This document shows positions 51,680 through 58,219 of a DNA stretch of 58,219 bases, in pieces (within the stretch, counting starts at the first letter, position 1; each line of letters begins with the position of its first letter). This stretch comes from an uncultured Myxococcales bacterium (GTDB taxonomy: Bacteria; Myxococcota_A; UBA9042; DTJE01). A program made the position numbers and the translations under genes. The stretch spans positions 1 through 58,219 of the forward strand of contig CAINDP010000133.1 in NCBI GenBank assembly GCA_903847405.1, given 5' to 3'. The notes under the pieces are model-generated. The model was not told the origin of the DNA. It worked only from the letters and a program-made list of their open reading frames with translations, and searched no databases.

Positions 51680-53080
51680 CTACGCGGGGTGCTTTTCGAT
51701 CCACCGGTTGTACATCACCATGCTGACCGCCGACGCCAGCCCGACGCCCATCAGGATCAGCCAGCCGGTGGCGGCGTTGGCGGGGACCAGTTCCAGCAGG
51801 CCGTTGTCCAGCTTGACGGCGTCCTTGGCCATGATCTCGTTGAAGATGAACGCCCCCACGGGGCCGCCCACGATGGCGCCGATGGCGATGGGCAGGTTCG
51901 CGTAGCCCAGGAACAGGCCCTCCTGGCCCTTGGGCGCCAGGGCCCCGATGTACTCGTAGGTCCGCGCGGACGTGAACAATTCGCCGAACGCGATCATCGC
52001 GACGGTCAGGATGATCACCATGGACCCGACGGGCAGCAGGTCCCACAGGGTGGCCCGCACGCCGCCGGCCAGGAAGATCGGCACGACGTTGACGACCATC
52101 GACAGGGAAATGATGACGATGCCCACGATCATGCTGCGGACGGGCTTCATGGTCCCGAAGGCCCGGGTGATCAGCAACTGGAAGAACACGATGACGAAGG
52201 GGTTCGCCATGGTGTACAGGTCCACGGCCGGGTTCGTTTCGACCACGCGCTTCAGGTACAGCGGCAGGACGTTGTACACCTGCGAGTACAGGAAGTTGAA
52301 GCCCGACGACACCAGCAGGAACATCGCAAACCGGCCGTTTTTCAGGACCAGCACCATGTCCAGCAGGATGCGCCCCGGCGAACGGCGCGGCCCGGCAACC
52401 GGCTTCGCACCCTCCCCGCGATCCGGGTCGGCGTACACGACCAGCACGATCAGCAGCGCGACCACGGCGCAGGACAGCGCCACCGCGAAGATCGCCGACA
52501 GGCCGAAGTTGGTCCGCGCCACGTACCCGACGCCGCGGCCGAACAGCGAACCGATGTTGATGATCATGTAGAAGATCGCGAACGCCAGCGTGGCCCGCCG
52601 GCCCGCGGTCTTCTGCACGGTCCCGCTGATGCACGGCTTCACGAAGGACCCGCCGATGCCGATCAGCACGATGCCCGCCAGCACCATGCCGAACACGGGG
52701 CCCGGTGCCGTGACCTGGGGCAGCACGGTGGTGCCCAGTTCGGCGCCTCCCAGCCACACCGGCGCGCCCATGAACGCGTACCCGATGCCCAGCAGCACGA
52801 AGGCCAGCACCAGCGCGCGTTTGAAGCCCACCTGGTCCGCGATGGTGCCCGACAGGATCGGCAGGAAGTAGATCAACCCCCACAGCAGCGAGTTCAGGAT
52901 GGACGGCCAGTAGTCGCCCATGCCCAACTGGCCCAGGTAGATCACGACGAACGACGCCATGGAGTAGTAGGCGCCGCGCTCGAACAGTTCGGTGACGTTC
53001 GCGGTCCAGAAGGTTCGCGGGAAGGCCTCGGGGCGCGGGGGGGTGCCCGCGCCGGCGGCAGGGGGGAATGCGGTCGACAT
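51680..53080 (-). CDS. POT/PTR2 family proton-dependent peptide transporter
   Basis: 466 residues, about 12-14 membrane spans. The N-terminal NVTELFERGAYYSM contains ExxER-x-x-YY, the proton-coupling motif of POT transporters, and GSFVKPCISG plus FYMIINIGSLFG match PTR2 signatures. It imports di- and tripeptides with protons. It begins 4 bases after the stop of the C69 dipeptidase gene on the same strand, so the two are an operon in which the exported enzyme cuts peptides and the transporter takes them in. The start is ATG 53080. Confidence 0.92.
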   Translation of the reverse strand: MSTAFPPAAGAGTPPRPEAFPRTFWTANVTELFERGAYYSMASFVVIYLGQLGMGDYWPSILNSLLWGLIYFLPILSGTIADQVGFKRALVLAFVLLGIGYAFMGAPVWLGGAELGTTVLPQVTAPGPVFGMVLAGIVLIGIGGSFVKPCISGTVQKTAGRRATLAFAIFYMIINIGSLFGRGVGYVARTNFGLSAIFAVALSCAVVALLIVLVVYADPDRGEGAKPVAGPRRSPGRILLDMVLVLKNGRFAMFLLVSSGFNFLYSQVYNVLPLYLKRVVETNPAVDLYTMANPFVIVFFQLLITRAFGTMKPVRSMIVGIVIISLSMVVNVVPIFLAGGVRATLWDLLPVGSMVIILTVAMIAFGELFTSARTYEYIGALAPKGQEGLFLGYANLPIAIGAIVGGPVGAFIFNEIMAKDAVKLDNGLLELVPANAATGWLILMGVGLASAVSMVMYNRWIEKHPA

Positions 53081-53084
53081 GGGG

Positions 53085-54752
53085 CTAGTCCTCCGTGATC
53101 TCGCCGGGGATGGTCGTCACGTCGAAGGCGCCGGGGCGCTCCTCGACGATGCGGCGGTACCAGTCCTTGGGGTAGGGCGGGTGCTGCACCTCGCCCAGGG
53201 CGTCCCGGACGTTGCCGTCCAGGTACTTCATCAGCAACTCCGGGAACAGGGCGCGCCAGCGGGTCATGGTCCGGTCCGCCTGGGCGGCGGAAAACGCGGT
53301 CAGGTAGTCCCGGGCCAGGCCGGGGGACTTCTGGTACTGCTGCAGGGCGGCGGCGTCGGCCTCGCGCACGCCGGTGATGAAGGAGCCCTCCAGGACGGCC
53401 TGGGCATCCCGCACGTCCCGCGACATGTCCGACCAGCGCGTGTACACCAGGTTCGACACGGCGTTGAACACCCAGAAGGCCGCGTCCCAACTGAACTGCT
53501 TGAAGGTGCCGGTCCCGGGGGCGTAGGCGCGGGGGGCCTCGCGGATGCCGACGTACATGGGCACGTACACGGTCAGCCAGGTGTCGTCCACGCCGAACCA
53601 CAGCACGCCGCCGATGGGGCCGGGCAGCCAGCTGCGGGACTGGGTCACGAACGAAAAGCCCGTCTGCTGGGTCGATGCGGCGCGCTCGTTGAAGTGCTTC
53701 TTGCCCTCGTAGGTCCAGGTCAGGGGGCGCCACCGGTAGGGCAGGCCGAAGGGGCCCGCGCCCACGCCCGTGGACAGGTCGAATTCCGTGCCCTCGAAGT
53801 GGTCCCGCATCAGTTCCATCACGTCGCTGACGGACAGTTTCCGTTCCGGTTTGACCCACATCGGCAGCGGTTTCGCGCCGACGACGCCCTTCACCCAGTC
53901 GGTCGTCAGGTTCAGGCCGGGCGCCACGCGCATGAAGAACCGCCACACGCGGGAATCGCAGAAGCGCATGCCGCCGAATCCGCGCGGGTAGTAGGCGTCG
54001 GCGAAGCTGAATTCGGCGTCCGTCCCCTTGAACCAGCCCTTTTCCCGGGCGTAGGTGATGACGTCCTTCGAGTAGATCGCGTTCTTGGGATCCTTCAGCG
54101 GGAACTGCCGGATGCGCGACATGTTCGCGTGGGCGCTGACGTAACCGTCGGGAACGCGCACCGCCACCCACAGCGCGCCCTTGCCGCCGGGGCCGCGGCC
54201 CACCATTTCCAGGATCCACGCCTCGTCCGGGTCGGCGATGCTGAAGGACTCGCCCTCGCTGTAGTAGCCGTGGGTTTCGACCAGGGACGTCATCACGGAA
54301 ATCGCTTCGCGGGCCGTTTTCGCCCGCTGCAGCGCCAGGCGCATCAGGCTGCCGTAGTCCACGATGCCCTTGGGGTCCACCAGTTCCTTCCGGCCGCCGA
54401 AGGTGGTTTCGCCCACCGCCAGTTGGTGCTCGTTCATCAGGCCCGTGACGCCGTACGTGACGGGCGCCTGGGGGATGCGGCCCAGGTACTTGCCGGTGTC
54501 CCAGTCGTGGATCGGGATCGTCAGGCCCGGGGCGTGCACGCCGCCGGGGAGGACCTCCAGGTCGCCGTACAGCGTGTGGCTGTCGGCCGCGTACGTGATG
54601 AAGGTGGATCCGTCGGCGCTGGCGCCCTTGGTCACCAGGTAGGACGTGCAGGCCCGCGCGGGCTGCGGGGCGCAAATCGCCAGCGCGCACAGGACCGGCG
54701 CGGCCCACAAGGCCGGGAAGGGCAGGGGAGGGGTGCGGTGGGTCATCGTCAT
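53085..54752 (-). CDS. Exported C69 family dipeptidase
   Basis: 555 residues. Signal peptide 1-34 is followed directly by Cys35 in ACTSYLVTKGASADGS, the N-terminal nucleophile of the C69 (PepD-like) family, so removal of the signal exposes the active Cys. Other family markers are ADSHTLYGDLEVLPGG, GLMNEHQLAVGETTFGGR, HGYYSEGESFSIADPDEAWILE and RPLTWTYEGKKHFNE (all about 50-400). GGGAG precedes the ATG. It hydrolyses dipeptides outside the inner membrane. Operon with the POT transporter. Confidence 0.93.
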   Translation of the reverse strand: MTMTHRTPPLPFPALWAAPVLCALAICAPQPARACTSYLVTKGASADGSTFITYAADSHTLYGDLEVLPGGVHAPGLTIPIHDWDTGKYLGRIPQAPVTYGVTGLMNEHQLAVGETTFGGRKELVDPKGIVDYGSLMRLALQRAKTAREAISVMTSLVETHGYYSEGESFSIADPDEAWILEMVGRGPGGKGALWVAVRVPDGYVSAHANMSRIRQFPLKDPKNAIYSKDVITYAREKGWFKGTDAEFSFADAYYPRGFGGMRFCDSRVWRFFMRVAPGLNLTTDWVKGVVGAKPLPMWVKPERKLSVSDVMELMRDHFEGTEFDLSTGVGAGPFGLPYRWRPLTWTYEGKKHFNERAASTQQTGFSFVTQSRSWLPGPIGGVLWFGVDDTWLTVYVPMYVGIREAPRAYAPGTGTFKQFSWDAAFWVFNAVSNLVYTRWSDMSRDVRDAQAVLEGSFITGVREADAAALQQYQKSPGLARDYLTAFSAAQADRTMTRWRALFPELLMKYLDGNVRDALGEVQHPPYPKDWYRRIVEERPGAFDVTTIPGEITED

Positions 54753-54908
54753 CGTGGGCTCCCTTGGATTCCAGCGGACGCGCCGCGACGCGGGCGGCGC
54801 GGCACGGCGACGGTACCATTGATGGCGCGTCGAATCGAGGGGGTGGCCCCTGTGAACTTGACCGGTCCCCCGATGTGACCGACGCTAGGGTTCGCAGCCT
54901 GAACGGTG

Positions 54909-56483
54909 ATGCCTCCGGTGGCCTCCGCACCCGCTTTCCTCGCCTCTTCCCCCCCGCAGGTCCGCGCGTCCCGGTGGCCGTCGGGCCTCGATTGGGTCGG
55001 ACTGCTCGCCGTCGCGCTGCTGGGCCTGTTCCAGGTGGCGATGCCGTTTTCCGGCGACCAGGCGCTGTTCACGGTGGGCGGCCGCCAACTGCTGGACGGT
55101 TCGGTGTTCTACCGCGACTTCTGGGACGTCAAGCAGCCGGGCATCTACCTGTTCTACATGGCCGGCGGGGTGCTGCTCGGGTTCACGGAGGTGGGCATCC
55201 ACCTGTTCGAGGTGCTGTGGAACCTGGTGTTCGCGGCCGGGCTGCAGCGCTTCCTGCGGCCCCGCCTGCGATCGGCCCGGGTGGCGGCGCTGGCGCCCCT
55301 GCTGGTCCAGGGGGTGTACTACGCGGCCGAGGATCTGCTGGGCATGACCCAACTGGAGGCGCTGGTCGGGCTGCCGCTGTTCGTGGTGCTGTGGGCGTGC
55401 GTTTCCACGTCCAGCGGGCGCACCGCGCGGCTGTTCCTGGCCGGCATCGCGACCGGCGTGGTCGTCGCGTTCAAGCTGGTGTACCTGCCGCTGGGCCTGG
55501 TGTTCTGGCTGTTCCCCGCCTGGGATGCCGTCCGGGGGCCGCGGCCGGTGCGGTCCTTCCTGGCCGTCGCCGCGCCGCTGCTGCTGGGCCTGGCGATCCC
55601 CGTCGGCGCGATGCTGGGGTACGTGGCGCTCCACGACATCGGCGCCCAGACCTGGTGGACGACGGTGGTGTACCCGGCCACGACCACGGCCATCGAGGGG
55701 CGCCCCTGGTCGCGGCTGCTGCTGCTGCCGCCCCAGATCCTGGACCTGCTGGGCGTCAGCGTGGTGCCGGCCGTCGTGGGACTGGTGCTGCGGGGGCGGA
55801 AGGGGATCGACCGGTTCACCGTCGCGTGCCTGGCCTGGCTGGGCGTGGCGCTGCCGCTGTTCGCCATCCAGCACTGGTGGTCCTACCACGTGCCGCTGTT
55901 CCTGCCGCCGCTGGCGCTGCTGGCGGCCCGGGGGATCGACGAGGCCCTGGCACGCGGGATGGAACGGCGCTCGGTCCCGGCCTGGATCGCGGCGGCGGCC
56001 CTGGCCCTGGCGCTGGTGTTCCCGCTGAAGGTCCTGGCGTTCAAGGGATACAACGCCGCGACCTTCGGGTTCGGGGTGACGCCGGAGGACCGCCAGGCGC
56101 TGCAGGACCGCATGCAGACCTACTACGTGTCAGCGCGCCAATGGGCGCGGATGCTGTCCCTTCCCGATGCCACCCCCGGCCCGGTCTACGTCATCGGCAG
56201 CCCGATCGCGCTGTACCTGTCGGGCCGCGACCAGGCGATCCCGCAGAACGGCTGGGCCGTGGACCAGTTCGACGGGCCGATGTGGCAGCGCATGGCCCGG
56301 CAGTTGGCTGCGGCGCCACCGCCCTACCTGGCGATCCGCCACGTGTCGGGCGAGTTCCTGAAGGAGCGCTCCCGCGAAATGACCGACCTGCTGGCCCGCC
56401 TGTACTGCCGTGACGGTGGTTCCACCGAAGACGCGTGGTACCGCCTGCGGGGGCCGAAGGGGTGCCAGGGGGACGTGCGGTAG
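54909..56483 (+). CDS. Membrane GT-C glycosyltransferase (GT39-like)
   Basis: 524 residues from ATG 54909 (a GTG at 54906 precedes it; neither has a good ribosome site). About 10 spans. The first loop has FSGDQALFTVGGRQLLDGSV then YRDFWDVKQPGIYLFYMAGG, the acidic Asp with the 'YRDf.d.k.P' pattern of GT-C polyprenyl-sugar transferases. A long soluble tail (about 390-524) has VYVIGSPIALYLSGRDQAIP. Stands alone, divergent from the dipeptidase gene, convergent with the kinase gene by 16 bases. The sugar and acceptor are unknown. Confidence 0.82.
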   Translation: MPPVASAPAFLASSPPQVRASRWPSGLDWVGLLAVALLGLFQVAMPFSGDQALFTVGGRQLLDGSVFYRDFWDVKQPGIYLFYMAGGVLLGFTEVGIHLFEVLWNLVFAAGLQRFLRPRLRSARVAALAPLLVQGVYYAAEDLLGMTQLEALVGLPLFVVLWACVSTSSGRTARLFLAGIATGVVVAFKLVYLPLGLVFWLFPAWDAVRGPRPVRSFLAVAAPLLLGLAIPVGAMLGYVALHDIGAQTWWTTVVYPATTTAIEGRPWSRLLLLPPQILDLLGVSVVPAVVGLVLRGRKGIDRFTVACLAWLGVALPLFAIQHWWSYHVPLFLPPLALLAARGIDEALARGMERRSVPAWIAAAALALALVFPLKVLAFKGYNAATFGFGVTPEDRQALQDRMQTYYVSARQWARMLSLPDATPGPVYVIGSPIALYLSGRDQAIPQNGWAVDQFDGPMWQRMARQLAAAPPPYLAIRHVSGEFLKERSREMTDLLARLYCRDGGSTEDAWYRLRGPKGCQGDVR

Positions 56484-56499
56484 CGGGCCTGCCGGGAGT

Positions 56500-57711
56500 T
56501 CACGGCCGTGCGGTGTTGCCGGGCGTCGGCGCCGGCGCCGGCAGCGTCAGCGGATGCCGGAAAAGGAAGGTCGTGCCGGCTGCAGGCGACGTGGTGAACG
56601 TGGCCCGCCCGCCCAGGAAGCGCTCCCCCAGCAGTCGCATTCCGTACGTCCCCAGGCCGCGGCCCTTTTCGCCCTTCGTCGAAAAGGAGCGCTGGAAGAC
56701 GTGTCTTGCCACGTCCGGCGGAATGAAGGCGTCGTTCCAGGCCCGCCAGGCCACACCGTCCGGCGGATCGGCCTGGACCCACATCCGTGCCTCGCCGCCG
56801 ACCGGAGTGCTTTCCAGGGCGTTCTTCCCCATGTTGATGAGGACGCGTCGCAGCAGGACGACGTCCGTGCACAGCCGCACGTCCGGCGACGGGGGGGCCA
56901 CGCGCAGCGTTCGGCCATACGCCACGCGGTGGCTTCGCAGCACGACGGCCACGTCCTCCAGCAGTTCCGCCGCGGAACTTTCGACCGCGACGGGCCGGTA
57001 GCCGTTCGTTTCGGTCAGGGACAGGATCCGCTGGGACTCGACCTCTTCCAGCAACTGCCGGACGGACGTGTCGATCAGGGGCAGCAGGGGGGCGACCTGG
57101 GCCGGGCCGGCCTCGCGCAGCAGGTCGGCGCAGCCCACCAGCCCGGTCAGGGTGTTGCGCAGATCGTGAAAGAACACGCATTCCAGGGCCTGGCGGCGCT
57201 TTTCATCGCGGATGTCCTGCAGCACCATCACCAGTAGTTCGCGGCCGTCAACGGTCATCGGGATGGCGCGGGCGCGCAGTTCGATCGCGGCGTCCTTGCC
57301 CTGGCGCAGGCTGATCAGGCACTCGCGTTCCTGGATTTCCCCGGTCTGCCCGGCCATGATCATCGCGATGGCGGCGCCGCAACTGCCGCATGCCCTGGAG
57401 GTTCCGCAGCCACCAACCTCGTCCCCGGCATGGACGCAATCCAGGGCCTCGCCCAGCCGCAGTCCCAGCAGCGCCCCCGGGTTGCCGACCCCGAGGTAGT
57501 CCAGCAGGATGTGGTTGAGCGCCACGATCTGCCGCTGGGGGTTCAGCACGGCGACCACGCACCCGACGGCGCGAAGGATGGCATCGACCACCGGGCTGCC
57601 GCAGGCGGCAGTGATGGACGCGTCGAGGTCCGCCGGCGAGGTCCTTTCCGCCGGGGCGAACCACGTTCCGTGGGGAGGTCGCAAAGGCGCCCCCGTGGGG
57701 TCGGCATTCAT
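56500..57711 (-). CDS. Cytosolic PAS histidine kinase with a Cys cluster
   Basis: 403 residues from ATG 57711 (AAGGG 4 bases upstream; GTG 57741 is possible but has no site). A PAS domain (about 42-165) contains Cys92-x-His94 and Cys102, Cys108, Cys111, a cluster that could bind a metal, haem or Fe-S centre. Then an H box FFHDLRNTLTG (His182), an N box NMGKNALES and FSTKGEKGRGLGTYGMRLL. The usual DxGxG G1 box is replaced by WNDAFIP, as in a known subgroup of such kinases. No membrane segment and no adjacent regulator. Probably a cytosolic redox or gas sensor (inference). Confidence 0.9.
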   Translation of the reverse strand: MNADPTGAPLRPPHGTWFAPAERTSPADLDASITAACGSPVVDAILRAVGCVVAVLNPQRQIVALNHILLDYLGVGNPGALLGLRLGEALDCVHAGDEVGGCGTSRACGSCGAAIAMIMAGQTGEIQERECLISLRQGKDAAIELRARAIPMTVDGRELLVMVLQDIRDEKRRQALECVFFHDLRNTLTGLVGCADLLREAGPAQVAPLLPLIDTSVRQLLEEVESQRILSLTETNGYRPVAVESSAAELLEDVAVVLRSHRVAYGRTLRVAPPSPDVRLCTDVVLLRRVLINMGKNALESTPVGGEARMWVQADPPDGVAWRAWNDAFIPPDVARHVFQRSFSTKGEKGRGLGTYGMRLLGERFLGGRATFTTSPAAGTTFLFRHPLTLPAPAPTPGNTARP

Positions 57712-58219
57712 GATGCCCTTCTGTTGTCTGCGACTGTCCACAGGGTATCAGTCAAAGCGAACGCGTCAAGATGCCTTCTGGAGGTTGTGGGGGAAGGGGC
57801 GGATCACCCCATCGTTTCCTGACGCACCCCTCCGGTCCCACCTCGGGGTCCTACCGGCTGCGACACCGCGGCACCCGGTGATCGACCTGCTGCCCCTTCG
57901 GGAGGTGCGTCATGCCGTGCTGGCGCAGGAACGCCTTCTTCGCCGACTGCGACCGGTGGATGCGGCCGTTGCTGTCCCACAGCCGCGCACCAACAAACGG
58001 CCGAGGGTCCGGGACGAGGGGGGGCGGGGTCCTTTGGAGGACCCGCGGGACTAGGGCGGGGTGACGGCGACCTGTTCGCGCGCAGCGCGACGCGGCCCAC
58101 TGTTTGAGGCCCCTTTAGGGGGCCGAGTTTGGGCCGCGACGGCCGCCGGCCCCCAGTCGGGTGCGGGGGCACCGGCGCGGCCCCGCCACCCCCTCGGCCC
58201 GGACCCCTTCACCAGATAC
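57712..58219. other. Gene-free right edge
   Basis: Beyond the kinase start there is no intact gene. It holds an HNH nuclease remnant, listed separately, and two GC-rich hairpins: GGGTCC/GGACCC at 58027-58044 and GGCCCC/GGGGCC at 58108-58124, neither with a T run. A weak -35-like TTGACG on the minus strand is close to 57767 and could serve the kinase gene. Confidence 0.55.
57851..58003 (-). pseudogene. HNH endonuclease remnant
   Basis: The minus strand reads ARLWDSNGRIHRSQSAKKAF, then LRQHGMTHLPKGQQVDHRVP and RCRSR before a stop. This is the start pattern of small HNH nucleases ('GRI.RS..A...F.R', then VDHxVPL), whose next part should carry the remaining His and an NMQW stretch. Here the frame stops right after VDHRVP, and nothing of the rest is found in other frames. 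No start codon or ribosome site is evident. Likely a decayed gene. Confidence 0.5.

Noticed and set aside
57804-58172. A 122-codon Pro-rich minus-strand open frame at the edge.
   Set aside because: The translation is low-complexity and in a different frame from the recognisable HNH fragment.

Overview
The window is a GC-rich bacterial chromosome segment carrying 42 genes or gene pieces that I can support, plus one decayed gene. It most resembles an uncultured myxobacterium-like lineage (Myxococcota, Bradymonadota or a relative); that placement is an inference. The clues are many lipoproteins whose signal peptide is followed by an Asp/Val/Pro/Gly-rich linker, Cys-rich repeat proteins, a MopE-type metal-binding motif, and two large secreted proteins ending in a Gly-Cys / hydrophobic / Arg tail like the MYXO-CTERM sorting signal. 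There is no rRNA, convincing tRNA, CRISPR array or intact transposase.

Layout. 1-6.05 kb: the end of an IgGFc-binding-like surface protein, facing a four-gene operon (corrinoid protein, UroD-type methyltransferase, DUF1638 protein, PAS histidine kinase) in which each gene overlaps the next by 4 bases. 6.2-15.3 kb: secreted proteins (GH84 lipoprotein, a Cys-motif lipoprotein, a 1,423-residue phosphoesterase/LamG/Cys-repeat protein, a Cys-rich lipoprotein). 15.3-20.8 kb: a beta-propeller-like lipoprotein, an OPT oligopeptide transporter, and a lipoprotein with 22 DPG repeats. 20.8-25.0 kb: an overlapping operon of an LPG-synthase-TM protein, a GT39-like membrane glycosyltransferase and a type I phosphodiesterase. 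25.2-34.8 kb: SDR plus membrane protein; AlaX-type editing protein, Rieske protein and DUF5777-like barrel; GH38 alpha-mannosidase; SerB. 34.9-43.0 kb: lipoproteins, including an alpha/beta hydrolase whose sequence order looks circularly permuted, then a beta-lactamase-family hydrolase and a stand-alone E2 acyltransferase.

43.1-48.6 kb is an accessory island with visibly lower GC and different codon use. It holds a nucleotidyltransferase-like fragment with a small partner, two large unfamiliar proteins that each show a PD-(D/E)XK nuclease-like core, and a PH-SHOCT protein flanked by copies of a short palindromic repeat. This is the best place to look for an undescribed defence system, but function is not proven by sequence. 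49-58 kb returns to the host style: a helical protein, a 42-base periodic non-coding array, a Cys-rich lipoprotein, a POT peptide transporter next to a C69 dipeptidase, a second membrane glycosyltransferase, a cytosolic histidine kinase, and an HNH nuclease remnant at the edge.

Main themes: peptide uptake and cleavage (OPT; POT with C69), glycan breakdown (GH84, GH38) and surface display, a kinase-linked corrinoid methyl-transfer module, and one imported island.
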